This document shows positions 13,101-24,409 of a stretch of 64,000 bases of DNA, piece after piece (position 1 is the stretch's first letter; every line of letters starts with the position of its first letter). The translations under genes were made by a program, and so were the position numbers. The DNA is from Exaiptasia diaphana (lineage: Eukaryota; Cnidaria; Anthozoa; Actiniaria; Aiptasiidae): positions 101,711 to 165,710 of the forward strand of contig NW_018385463.1 in NCBI RefSeq assembly GCF_001417965.1. Reading direction: 5' to 3'. The notes beneath the pieces are model-generated. The model was not told where the DNA came from and ran no database searches. It saw nothing but the letters and a program-made list of their open reading frames with translations.

Positions 13101-16100
13101 GAAAATAGCACATTAGAGGTTTCTCTATATAGTGGAAGCAATGAAAAAGATATTTTACCACATGATTTGCTTCATATGTAATTATATGATAAATAGAATA
13201 TTACATGGTTGTTTGGAGATATGAATTTTATCTTCTTGTGTTGAAAATCTCTCACTCATTCGCTATGCTCACTCGTGAGAGATCTTTTCAACACTCGAAG
13301 ATATCTCAACACGCCTATGTAATATACTCTATTTATTAACTGTTATGATTTACTATTATCATTGCTGTCTTTAGTAAGCAGTGATTCAGATAGTGATTCC
13401 AATGAAGCCAGTAATGATGAGAACAAAGGAACTAACGACAGCCTGGAGTCTGTAGAATCAGACAATAATGAACAGTCATCTGGTAACGAGTCTGAAGAAG
13501 AAGAAGAAGATGACTTTAATCCTTTTGGTGGCTTTGGATCAGACCAGGAAGGTTAGAAGAAAGAAATGTGTACATGTAGTCTAAATGTAAACAATCTAAG
13601 TAAAGCAAAACCATATTTTGGTATGTTTAGGGGCTAATTATAATGAAGTTGGCTGGTCCAGTTCAACAGACTGGTTTCATTTGTTTTATTTTTGCTATGG
13701 GACAAAAAAAAAAAGAAATGATACTGGTCAACCACACCAGCCTGTTTCATATAATCAGGCCTTTTGACTCAACAATGTTAAATCATTTAACTGCATGTAT
13801 TATACAATGGTTACATCAGTTTTTTATTCAACAGATCCATGGCTTAACAGAAAAACTAAAAAGAAGAGTAAAAGTAAATCAAACAGAGCGAGTCCAGACA
13901 CATCAGACCCCGCTATGAGTGCATTAGCAGCTGCAGGACTCAATGTATCGACACCTATTTGGAATAGTTCAATAAAGCCAAGTAAGACATTTAATGGCTT
14001 GCCAGATTTATTACCAGCAAGAACATCCAGCCCAACCTCCTTTGGAAGTAGTAAGTGATGATTTCAATATGTGATTTTGTCTTAAATCATAGTTTGAAGA
14101 GGAAAATGGTTAGGAAGCCTTTTGTTGTAGGTTTTTGTGCACTTTTTTCCAAGCGTGACCATACACAATCTTTTGTTTTAGCCATTGGTTGATTGATACT
14201 GGTCAAATCTGAATGAACAAAAGTTTACAAAAGAAGCACAGCAAATGGTTTCCAAACCATTACCCTCTATTAATTATGCTTTTTTTATTTAAAAATATGT
14301 TGGCTTTTAAATAATCACTAATAGATTCCTTTTTTTCATTCATCTGTACTCTAATAGATACACAGATGATCTCAAAATGTGATGACAAAGAAATACTGCG
14401 TGTTTAATTACTTAATTAAATTTTTCAATACATGTCTCTTACTGTATTTTCACAGAAAACCTTTTACAAAAAGCTCAACTAAACATGCACCATTCTCAGA
14501 GTGCACCAGTTCTGTCATCTCTTTTACAATCCTCAACTGGTAGTCCAACACAAGGGTCTGCAAGTGATCAGTGTTGTGCTATGAAGAAAGAATTACTGGA
14601 AAAAGTAGAAGTTCTTAGTAAACAGTTGCCACCTAATACCCTGGATGAACTCATCGATTCCTTGGGTGGACCAGATAAAGTCTCTGAGGTTTGTTGTATA
14701 AACTATTAAATTATAATAATGATTGGGTTGTAGAAAGGTTAGGCTCAAATCTTGGAATATGAATTTTCAGAGCTCAGAATCATTGGGGTCAAAATTTATA
14801 TAGCTTAGAATGCTGCACTCAAACTTGTTTGTCAGAAAAAACGTGGAAGGTTTGCGGCTGGACTTTTTACTTATAAAAGCTCAGATTGTAAAACAAGAGG
14901 CTTGTTTTTACTCTGAAATAATAAACTTGAATCTACACTTGTGGTGCTTTCGTAAGTGGACATGCAGCTCTCATTTAGAACAGCTAAACCCCCATATTCC
15001 TCCCATTCAATCACTTGACTTCAATGGAGCATGGCCGTATAACACAATATGCTATCCTCTATAGATGACTGGTCGTAAAGGTCGTGTCGTTAGCCATGAT
15101 GATGGCACCGTCAGCTATGAATCACGCAGTCGGCAAGATGTGTCGCTAGAATATCTAAATATAGAAGAAAAGAAGAGATTTATGTGTGGCGAGAAGGTAG
15201 GAGAAACATTTACAAGGGACTGACCATTTGGCTTTGATGGGAGGGGTGGGGGCTTGGATGTTTTTGAAAAAGTCGAATAGTCAGTCCCTAACTCGGCTTG
15301 GGGAAAGTTTATCAGACCCCTTATAAGTAGAGTTATTTGCTTTTTTTCATTCATATTTATGTATCTACAAGGTTTTCCATTTTCAATTTGTCTGAAATAT
15401 GACAAATATTGCCCACGCTTTGCAACTATTGAATGGGTTTTCATAAGTTAACTATTAAATGAAAATATGCCCAAATGGATGGGTGTAATTGAAAGAAACC
15501 GTATACACTGAGAAAGCACCCTAGGGATAACATCAGGTGACCGAGAAACTTCTCCCTATTTTAATTTGTATTTTGTTCATAGTTTGTAGCTATAATTTCT
15601 GAAGCAGCCAGTTCTGGAATATCACTTCAAGCAGACAGACGAGCACAGGTAACTTACATAACGTACAGAACTGCTTATTGCTGTCAGTTTGTATGATTGT
15701 AAAGAGGTCCACAACTTCATATTAAGCACAGCAACATCGCATCTGCGGGCTGCTGAATACGCCAATCCTTATAGTGCGTAGTCTTTAACAACATTATTGT
15801 TATTCTAGAATCAACGACGAAGAGTCCACATCACTCTGGAATTACCATGGAGTGCAGACAAAGCAATACAACAATTTGGTATGTTCATTTACTATTTTTC
15901 ACTTGTCCTTTGTGATCACTTATTTACAAATTATCGGTATTTTTCAGGGCGGTCTCATCGGTCCAACCAAGTAAGTGCACCAGAATACATCTTCCTCATC
16001 TCAGAGCTTGCAGGAGAGAGACGGTTTGCCTCTGTTGTTGCTAAGAGACTGGAAAGCTTGGTAAGTTTTTGGAAGAAGATATGCATACTCAGTTACTATC

Positions 16101-19100
16101 ATCACAGTATTCATGTTGGATATAGAAGCTGTTTTTGTAACATTTTCTGATTGACTTCTTTACGTATCGTATTGTATGACTGGCTTTTTTCCTGAGATTA
16201 TATATATCATCATAGTTATTAACTATGATATCATGTCATAAGATTTACTCATCAATCTATGATACCCGATTACACCAACCAATTGAACGTGTTAAAAAGT
16301 TTCTTTGGCTACGTTCACACGGGGGCGGTTCCGTTCGGAACCGTTCTAGTTTAGGCTCGCGTTCACACTGAAACTCTGGAACTTGCCTCATCTGAGGCTG
16401 GCAAAGTGTTCAGGTTTGGGGCCGGCTAGAAAGCCGTTCCACTTTGAGGACAGGTCGCTTCGAAGCATGAACGGATCCGTGTGAACACTGTTTCAGTCCG
16501 TACCGAAATGTGTAGTATTTCACCTAACTACTGTAACTCAAAAAATAATCAGGGATGTCATCATCAACGCCTATTGATCCCCATACTTATATTCTTGCAG
16601 GGTGCTTTAACACATGGTGACAGACGAGCTACTGAATCACGTGATCTTAGTCGCTATAACTTCGATAATAAAGTATGTGCTGGAATACCCTTAGTTTTTC
16701 ACGATAACTGTGTGTTTTTAAGCAGGTTTTAGCAGGTAATCTGTATGATAAGTGAAATACTTTAATATTTTTTAGTATGGACGTGCAGCTCTTGAAGCTG
16801 TCCTCAAGTCTATTTGTGGTCACGCAACTCCTATGGTACCACCACCATCAAACTACAGTGGAAACTTCATAAATGGTGAGTTAATACAGACTTATAGTCT
16901 GCTACTTCACAATCTGACATCTGGAACTTAAACTATGAAAAACGAGTGTGAGATTGAGTCGCGAGTACAAGATTTCACTGACATATCTCGTACTCTCGTA
17001 AAACTACTATGTTGTTTTGGTAATATGTCCATCTTTTTTTTTTCTTTTTAGATATTCGTGTTGCTCTTGTTGGCGTTGGGTTGGCAACAAGAGATGATCG
17101 AGGGATATATAACATACTAGACAAAGGTAAGGAATCTTTCTTCACTTACAGTTTCCTCAATTTGTGCTCTGCGTAACTTTGTTTTACGGCGATTAATCCA
17201 AAGCTCCGTAGGCTTTTAAATATTTAACTGGCCCAGAATTAGCGATAATCCATAAGTTTTTAGGAGGTATGCTTGGATGACTGCTTTGAGCAGCCCTGCA
17301 ACGTGGAAAAATACAACTCGGCTGCGCCTCGGACTTAAAAGTGATCCCATGGACTTAAAATGCAATATTATTGGGCTCAAAACATTGCGTTTCACTTCTG
17401 TTTTGTTTTGTTTCCTAGATTACACCAATTTATCTCGGTTTCTTAATCGTATACTCGGTATAAGTGTCCAACTTCAAAACCTTTTGTTTGGTTACTTCAT
17501 GGACACTCTTGCAGCAATCATTCTACAAGCCAAGAGAAGCGGCAGATGGGACGAAGGAATTCTTGGTAAGGATGTTAAACAATTTGCGACTAATTAATTG
17601 AGTGAGTGGGTTAGTAAGTGAGGAACTGATTGATTGCGTTGTTAATTGGATTGATTGATTGATTGGAGTTCTGTTCTTAAAGACCTTGGATCCCAGGGTG
17701 AAGAAGTCACTGAACTAAGCGTTCAAACGTTTGTTGGAAGTAAAACGATCGGTACAGCCACCACAGAGCTACACACGGTGAGATGACGATCCTATACTAA
17801 TACCATGTCACCTTGCTTGATTCTAATTTATAACCCTGGCTTTATAGGTCAGCGTGGAGCGTGGAGCATCATGGGAGCACGTATTTAATCTGTCATTAGA
17901 TCAAACCGACCCAAATGAGGGATTTTATGTATCACATACGGTATGGAGTGTTTCATCTTTAGTCTTCTCTCATTGTTTTTCCACGTTTGTCCTGTTTATA
18001 TTTAATAACTTGTTTGTTATTATTTTCAGGTCCGTAACGACAAAAGGACAGCAATCTTTGTTGTGTGTCAAAAGAAAAAAATGTACGGCATTTATCGACC
18101 TAACACAGGACTACAGACTAAACATGAAAGTATACAAGATATCAAGAAAAAATACAAAAAGGTAAGACAACTTCCTTTTACCGTATCATAAATATTAAAG
18201 GGACATGGTCCACCAGCATCCCTTTTGAGCTTTTGCTCATGTTTGAAAATAAAAAACATCATAATATAAGCAAATACGTATTCTTTATATTCGACCTTCG
18301 AACCGATGAATGGAAACGGATTTTGAATAGATATTCGAAATCACCTCATTTTCCATTCTAAAAAATCTAAAACACGATCGCATTGAATGCTGGTGGACCA
18401 TGTCCCTTTAACTACTGACTCAGATATCCTAGGAAAGTTTGGGAAGAGGGCAATATCTGTATAGAACCCTTAAATTCATAATGACCCATGAAATACGAGG
18501 TATAAACACTGCCAAATAGCAAAGAAAACAAACATGTAATAACGTACCGTAAAGGCTTAAATTAATTATTAAATTATTAAAGGCTTTAATTATGTGTTAT
18601 CAAATATATTTTAGAAAGTAGCTTTCTTCCCAATTTTTGCCAGATTTACCACATTGTTATCATTCTAATCCAAGGTAACTTCAATCGAAGCCAAACCTTT
18701 CTGGCAAGCTCAGTATGAATCATCGTTTTCTCAATGCAGTCACGCCTACTGGTAAGCATATTAAGGGCTAAGGACCATCAAATGTTAGCATCAACCAAAT
18801 TGTAGACTATATCACAAATCTAGCTATCGCAATTGAAGAAAGTGGGAAAATGTTTTGTCTTTTCTAAAACAATTAGTTAACTCGGTCTTTTGCAAGTGAT
18901 ATTACACCATTGCCAGATTTTCTGCATATTGACAGAATTAGATCCGAATGATCATTTGAAAACTTGTTGGTGGTCATACTGTTACAGGGTTTCAACTTGT
19001 ATTTTGTAACATTTGATTCATTCTCTAATGAAGATGACGTTTTGTAACATTGTCACTCTGAAGGTGCCCGCTTTGGGCGCTGAAATTCTCTTGGTTGATG

Positions 19101-20428
19101 CATCTGAATCTAAACTTAAAGCAAAAGTGTGATGAATAACGAAGGCAAATGATGTGTATGCTATTCATTGGTTTCAAAACTAGATTTAGGGATGGCATAG
19201 GGTTAAAGTTCACAGTTACAACAATATACATCCGGTACATTATTGCTTTTACAGGAAAGGAAACTGCAAGAAAGCGACTGTAGGTTTGACGTGTGAGGTT
19301 GGCCTCAGACGTCGGTCTTTTAATATTCTAAGTGGATCTGTTCTAAGTGTCTGGAGTAAAGTGGAAAGCGTTCTTGCAGGACAGCCTGGGCATAATTCCA
19401 AAGTCCAGATTATTCGGTGTAAACGAAGCGATGGTGGAAAGATCGTTGGTGAGTGCATCTTAATAACATGATCACATCCATCTTAATAACATAACCACCA
19501 TCGTCATCATCGAATCTAGGTCGGGGCGCCATTTGTGACCTAATTTTTTTTTCGTTCTCTCCCTTGCTTCGAGGGTTTTTCCGGGTCTTTTTCGGTTTTT
19601 CCTCCCTCAGTAAAACGAACCATTTCTATCTGCTGTGCTCCAGTCGATGTTGCTATGTAAAGGAATTGAGCACCTGTGCTGCCATGAAGGACGATTAACA
19701 CAAAACACCTTTTTTTCCTTCTCCCTTTTCCATTTCCATTCTCGGTAATCCCGTGGACTGCTAAGTTAGGGCAGTCGGAAACCCTCCCCTGAACCCCGCT
19801 TAAAAGCCCGTTTTTTTTCTTTCTACTCAAGCGTCATGAACAACACCATCATTAACATAATAGGAAATATACAAGATGGGATTATCATTACTGCAATTTC
19901 ATGGTTGCTCTTAGCCAATTTTCATTCCTTTGTGGGGAAAATGTATTATGCCGAGGGGAAGGGCTTGTCACAAATTTTTCAAGGCCCCGAAAAGAATTTA
20001 TTTTTTTTTCAGAATATTATGCCCCTCCTTTCCCCCCTCTTTTCGTGTTCATTTCATTCAAGTTCCCCCTTATGCTGCTCCATTTTTTTTCGTGGGGATC
20101 CCCTTCTCAACATCTTCGTACCGCCCCCCTTACCCCATGACTTGCTCAAATCAGTCGCCGCAACATCTCAAACACTGCCTTAATAGACTGATGGGCAGGC
20201 TTTCTCGAAGGGTGAGGGAAGGAGAGACAAAACTTCTCCCCCAATCTCCTTCGAGTGAGCCTCATAACACCATCTTCTCTCTTCGCTATGGGTTCCATCT
20301 TTCATCGGATTTCAACATTTATAATTTTCATTTCAGGATGTCTTATTCCAAGTAATTGTGTCCCAGCACTTGCGCGGGCTTTGTCACCCAGTGAAGACGG
20401 ACAAACAGAGACTATCGAGATATTATAG
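4183..20428 (+). CDS. SBNO1: Strawberry notch homologue (SBNO1-like), 35 exons, complete
   Basis: Nuclear DExH-box (SF2-like) protein of the strawberry notch family, linked to transcription control in Notch and related pathways. Exons: 4183-4781, 5784-5838, 6764-6863, 6971-7013, 7387-7553, 8277-8315, 8462-8507, 8887-8925, 9053-9101, 9534-9698, 9867-10002, 10618-10723, 11044-11197, 11514-11615, 11846-11926, 12016-12113, 12593-12738, 12825-12884, 13375-13551, 13835-14050, 14456-14688, 15065-15196, 15583-15648, 15809-15878, 15948-16060, 16601-16672, 16776-16875, 17052-17126, 17419-17565, 17683-17777, 17848-17940, 18030-18161, 18675-18751, 19255-19448, 20337-20428. These total 1,422 codons; human SBNO1 is slightly under 1,400. 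Walker [11 protein letters not shown] is at residues 322-331, DECH at 438-441, an acidic/serine linker at ~729-788, and the helicase-C motif GRSHRSNQ at 1027-1034. The start has A at -3 and G at +4. All introns are GT-AG. A short upstream frame ends at 4173. Confidence 0.93.
6080..6238. repeat. Short inverted-repeat element in SBNO intron 2
   Basis: The left end 'agttgaacctctattaagtg' pairs imperfectly with the right end, whose reverse complement reads 'atgaacctctgttaaaaagt'. The body is ~160 bases, AT-rich and non-coding. It is a decayed MITE-like insertion. Confidence 0.55.
6345..6700. repeat. Minisatellite of ~24-bp units in SBNO intron 2
   Basis: Variants of 'ataagcaatagttgggctg' recur about a dozen times. 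In the right half a longer ~60-70 base unit (ccctgttataa...aagtaatagtctggctgcc...ggcactttgcttagta) is present twice. The unit is diverged, so the array has aged or grown in steps. Exon 3 follows at 6764. Confidence 0.65.
7945..8208. repeat. Dispersed repeat, copy 1 (SBNO intron 5)
   Basis: Shares 'gaccatttctatctgctgtg'-type sequence, the preceding 'gggttttcc...ctcagtaaaa', and the later block 'tgctgccatgaaggacgatt' with the copy at 19571-19709. Copy 1 carries a ~100-base middle segment that copy 2 lacks. The family is unknown; it may be SINE-like, but no clear pol III promoter is visible. Confidence 0.6.
8590..8778. mobile_element. MITE with ~47-bp terminal inverted repeats (SBNO intron 7)
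   Basis: The left end GAGCAAACGCAGGAAAACCA pairs with the right end TGGTTTTCCTGCGTTTGCTC. The arms continue inward through 'aaaatcaaactaaatactaa'. The element is 189 bases, sits in the intron between the exons at 8462-8507 and 8887-8925, and has no coding capacity. The inner sequence 'gaaccagaacaca' also occurs in the 1-1130 element, so the two may belong to related families. Confidence 0.8.
10134..10200 (-). repeat. Decayed hammerhead-ribozyme-like repeat, copy A
   Basis: Lies in SBNO intron 11. On the minus strand it reads CCAACGA, a GGAT...ATCC hairpin, then AAAAC...ATCAG. It aligns with copy B at 36505-36570, where the core is better preserved (CCGACGA ... GAAAC). Here the GAAA box has become AAAA, so the copy is expected to be inactive. 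Confidence 0.4.
13189..13336. mobile_element. MITE with ~65-bp inverted arms (SBNO intron 18)
   Basis: The left end ATAAATAGAATATTACATGG pairs with the right end whose reverse complement begins ATAAATAGAGTATATTACAT. The centre is a palindromic 'ctcactcattcgctatgctc' block. The intron lies between the exons at 12825-12884 and 13375-13551. The central 'cgctacgctcg/cgctatgctc' theme recurs in the elements at 55338 and 58008. Confidence 0.7.
16317..16490. repeat. Short element with 'acgttcacacgg' terminal repeats (SBNO intron 25)
   Basis: Begins ggctacgttcacacgg and ends ccgtgtgaacactg, an inverted pair of ~13 bases. The interior is noticeably more GC-rich than its surroundings (ggttccgttcggaaccgttc). 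It looks like a small non-autonomous DNA transposon; the right-hand terminal bases are eroded. Confidence 0.55.
18195..18411. mobile_element. MITE with TTAA ends and 25-bp inverted repeats (SBNO intron 32)
   Basis: The termini TTAAAGGGACATGGTCCACC and its mirror (GGTGGACCATGTCCCTTTAA) match over 25 bases. TTAA at both edges fits the piggyBac-type target preference, but the TTAA could also be part of the repeat itself. A diverged relative ends at 46140. Confidence 0.75.
19571..19709. repeat. Dispersed repeat, copy 2 (SBNO intron 34)
   Basis: Matches copy 1 at 7945-8208 across 'gggtctttttcggtttttcc', 'aaccatttctatctgctgtg' and 'tgctgccatgaaggacgatt'. A C/T-rich tract follows in the same intron (about 19710-20180). 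Confidence 0.6.
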
Positions 20429-21687
20429 ACGTTAAACCAGTTATAATCTTAATCATTCTAAATCTTGTTTGCTTTGAGGGCATTCTTTGTATGTATCAGT
20501 TGTGTTAAAATTATGATATCGAGAAAAATCAAGAGTTCTACCAAGATGTTAGTATGCTTACGATATATGTATCAAAGTGAGGCCCAGGGGTGCGAACCGT
20601 TAATAGTTTAAGCATTACATCCGAAAGCCTCGTTAAGTTCCTATACTTCCTGACTGCTAAATATGACATATTGAAAGTAAGGTCGGAGTGAATATCCTTT
20701 TACTGCAAGACAAAAAGTACTATTTAGACCTCAAAAGAAAAAAAAATGATTCAGTGAACTAGCAACTGTTGGTTCTGTCAAATGAAAATCGCTCTATTTA
20801 GGCTTAAATATCGCCATGCCAATTGCGCTTGCCAATTTCGTACGTATTTTTACTAGCCAGCTTCCATGCATAATAGTACACAAGAATATCACTTTATGTA
20901 TTTACTTTGTAAATAAATCTTCGTAAAAATAATTTATTAAACTCTACTGCATTCATATTTTGCACAGTTAAGGAAATAAAAGTTATTATTGTAAGTTTGA
21001 TTCAATGCGTCACACTTGCTTTTCGTTAGTTTTTATCGCTTGGATAAAGCAGAGAGCTATGAAATCAGTGTAGAATGCACAAGCGACTTTATTTTGTACA
21101 GCAAAGCATGGTGGGAGTTGTAATCCTCCTATTTTTAGCCCATAAAGTATTTCCATAAAAGGTGCTTTCATGTTTTCTTTGGAGACAACACACAGCTATG
21201 TCAATTTCTGCAAAGAAAAGACAAAATACTAATTTGGCGAAAAAGTGGCATCATGTTTTTGCCCATTGAATTCTTTTCTTTTGTTCCAGTTTTACAGGGT
21301 TTTTAAAACGGAATGGACATTGTTATTGGGTTGGAAAACAATAAAACAACGAAATAGAAGCACAGTAGTACTTTAGAAGGCATCAAAAAGCAGGTTTCGA
21401 TTTCGGGAGGATGCGTCGGTCGTGAAAAACATTGACTAATGATCAGTCATCCCCTCCTTAGATTTGCTAAGGATTTACTATCCGCTGGAAAGGCATTTTC
21501 TACTTGGAATATCCCAAGTTTTATTGCATGCATGCAACAGGTTGAGCAGTATTCCGTTGAAAATCCCCCGCGCATGAACACCAGTGCTCCTGCCTATTTT
21601 CGGGGTCCCTGTGTTAGTAAATGAGGAGATGAGTTGGGACTAACTGGAAAATGCATGAATGTTTGCAGAATGATCAAATGATTGAAA
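20429..21687. other. SBNO 3' end / POFUT1 5' flank
   Basis: Spacer of about 1.26 kb. AATAAA occurs at 20912-20917 and 20975-20980 and may serve the SBNO transcript, giving a 3' UTR of roughly 0.5 kb. A ZNF143-like motif lies at about 21104-21125. Near the POFUT1 start there are scattered CpG words (ccccgcgcatg near 21568). No gene is recognisable in between. Confidence 0.5.
21104..21125 (-). promoter_or_regulatory. ZNF143/Staf-like motif upstream of POFUT1
   Basis: The minus strand reads TTACAACTCCCACCATGCTT, close to the known animal motif ACTACAATTCCCA...ATGC. It lies ~560 bases before the POFUT1 start codon. A similar sequence at ~39846-39875 extends the match on both sides, so this may be part of a dispersed repeat rather than a true promoter site. 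Confidence 0.3.
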
Positions 21688-24409
21688 ATGTGGTTTCTGT
21701 ATTTATTAGTAGCTGTTTTAACAATTGTAAACGCATATGGAGTAGGCTCAGAAATAACTTTTGACGAAAATGGATATGTATTGTATTGTCCCTGCATGGG
21801 TAAGTTCTAACGAAGTTCTTTCTGACAATCAAGAATCATTTGCAACAAAGTTTATCATTAGTTATATTACCTGAGATTGAATATTTATTCATTCTGGAGA
21901 GAACCTTCTTTTGGGCCTTAACATTATCTCAATGAAATAGCAATTTTCTACGGAATCTTTTCCTTGATGTCAATATTATCATTTTACTTACAGGGCGATA
22001 TGGAAATCAAGCAGATCATTTTTTGGGATCTTTAGCATTTGCCAAGGCTCTGAATAGAACTTTAGCTCTTCCTCCATGGAGGACATATGTAAGTTTATGT
22101 ACAGAAATCTTACAGAGTTAAATAGGGACAGGATTTCCCTGGTTTTCGTCTTGGAATCATGTATTGGAACGGGTGATTTACTCCAAGACAACCGTGAAAT
22201 GATAGGAATTATTGGACTAGAGTGTCAGCCCTATATTTTATATTGTATACAATAGTATTCATATTTTAAGGATTAGTATTATTGTCTTCATTTTTGCTAA
22301 TATTTACTTTAGAAAATATAATCCTTTATTTCAATTTGTAATTTTTTCCTGGTAACAATATCATATATTTGACAAAGTCTTGTTTCTGTGGAAAAAAAAA
22401 ATGATTGATTATTTTGGCTAATGTACCCATCTCTATGGAAACACAATAAAAATTTATCATAACCATGGATATTCTGCTATGAGAAATTATTTGCAATTTG
22501 CCTTATGTCAAAATACTAAATTTACAGCTTAGTAATTTGATTCTTTTTTGATAGGTAGGGTAGTAGTACGTCAAATAGTTGTCTATTTGTGAATAAAGAA
22601 GACAATCCACCACATATAATTATCTCCCAAATTCAATGACAGAAGAAAGAAATTTGAGAACATCTTGAAAAACAGCAAAAAAAAGATATGTTACTTGTCA
22701 AATCATAATTTTTGCAAATCTTCTTTTTTTGCAGAGAAATATACCATTTACAGATTTTTTTCAAATAGCACCATTACAAAATTATCACAGAGTAATATTA
22801 TTAGAAGATTTTTTAAGAGAGCTTGCTCCAAAGTACTGGCCAGTTGGAAATCGGAAAGGTTATTGTTGGCTTCCCCCAGGCTCTGGAGCAGACTGTAAAA
22901 TGAAGGTAATAAATTAAACAGTGTTCCTTAATATATCAGTTGTTTTCATGTACACATCTGCAATGTGCCCATACATCTTGGAGATCGTCTATTATCACTG
23001 TGCCTCTCATATAAAAAGTTTATCTTGTGTTGTCTTTTAAAACATGTCGTTCGTGATACAATAGGATGGAAATCCATTTTATCAATTTTGGGATGAACTT
23101 GGAGTGAATTTTGATGACAGCATTGTTTTCAATATTGGTTTTACTGTTGAAGACTCTTATGTACTGGAAGAATGGCAAAATCAGTAAGTACTTTGATCTG
23201 TGCTTATGTCTTAAAACAAGTTGTCATCAGGGCTTGAAATAACGGCCAGTCAAAGGACTAATGTCCTTCCAAATTCGCTAGATGGCCGACCAAATCGGGT
23301 TTTGAAAGGGCAGATTGACCTGCCACATTTTTAGACAAATCAATTCTCAATTCCCATAAAAATTTTCTGTTTTGTGTTTTATAGATTTCCACCCTCTCTT
23401 CATCCAGTGATAGCATTTAAAGGTGCACCAGCACCCTATCCAGTCAAAGAGGCCAATAGAAAATTACATCAATACCTTGTGTGGTCTACAAAACTTCTGT
23501 CACAAGCAAAAGAACTTCAAAGCACAGTTTTACCAAATGGGTCTTATGTTGGAATTCATCTTCGTAATGGAGTTGATTGGGTGAGAAAGAACTGAAGTAC
23601 TTTTGTTTCAATTTGTGTATGAGTACAGCCTGTATATATAGCCTATCCCCACCCCATCCCTGTGGGAAATATCTTAGAGGGAGAGAGTGGAGAACAGCTA
23701 GTACATATAGTTGTTACCTGAATTCAAACATCAGATAAAATGAGAACTAGGCTGGCTGTATGTGCAGGCTAAGGGTACCATTAATGAATCAATTTACCCA
23801 ATGATATGTTAATTATTATCAATTTAAAATTTACTCTCAGAAAAATGCTTGTGGAAATGTAGAAGGAATGCACAACTTTATGGCATCTCCTCAGTGCCTT
23901 GGTTACTCTCACTACAATACTGTTACCAAAGAAATTTGTTTTCCTTCTGAACAAGAAATCTTAAAAAGAACTAGAGAAGTTGTTCTCAAAACAAAAGCGA
24001 AGTCTGTCTATGTTGCAACTGATGCTAATGCCATGTTAACACAACTGAGAACAAGTCTTGCAGATCTCAAGGTGTGACATTCATAAATTCATTGTCTTTA
24101 TGTGATATTATAAAGTTTGGTTACTCCTCTTTTGGGATTCCTTTGTTCATTGGCTGTGCTCCCCTGGTATCAAGGTTATCCCAATAAAACAGGAATTGTG
24201 TTTGCTCATCACAATATATTTTTTTATTGTCACAGGTTACAGTTATCCATGGAAATCCTTCACTTCCACAAATTGATCTAATAATCTTAGCTAAATCTGA
24301 CCACTTCATTGGAAACTGTGTATCATCTTTTACAGCACATGTCAAACGAGAAAGAGACATTCATGGTTTGCCTTCCTCTTTCTGGGGTTTTAATGGACAC
24401 AGTAAATAA
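21688..24409 (+). CDS. POFUT1: GDP-fucose protein O-fucosyltransferase 1, 7 exons
   Basis: ER enzyme (GT65 family) that adds O-fucose to serine/threonine in EGF repeats of Notch and similar proteins. Exons: 21688-21799, 21994-22088, 22735-22905, 23065-23183, 23385-23580, 23841-24071, 24236-24409, giving 365 codons against 388 in human. A hydrophobic signal peptide covers residues ~1-16. The family block [13 protein letters not shown] is at 34-46, a conserved N-glycosylation site N58-R-T follows, the GDP-fucose pocket YVGIHLR is at 220-226 with the key arginine R226, and [12 protein letters not shown] is at 330-341. The frame ends GFNGHSK without the KDEL-like tail (RDEF in human). The last codons form a possible donor (GTAAAT), so an alternative last exon cannot be excluded. 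The neighbour upstream, SBNO, is also Notch-linked. Confidence 0.93.
23222..23340. repeat. Fragment of a dispersed repeat in POFUT1 intron 4
   Basis: The sequence 'agggcttgaaataacggcca' with 'gggcagattgacctgcca' resembles ends of repeats seen elsewhere in invertebrate genomes. No second copy was found in this window, so the call is tentative. Confidence 0.25.

Noticed and set aside
19836-20355. Overlapping 115- and 141-codon frames in the last strawberry notch intron
   Set aside because: They lie in a C/T-rich tract inside an intron; proline/phenylalanine/serine bias reflects base composition.
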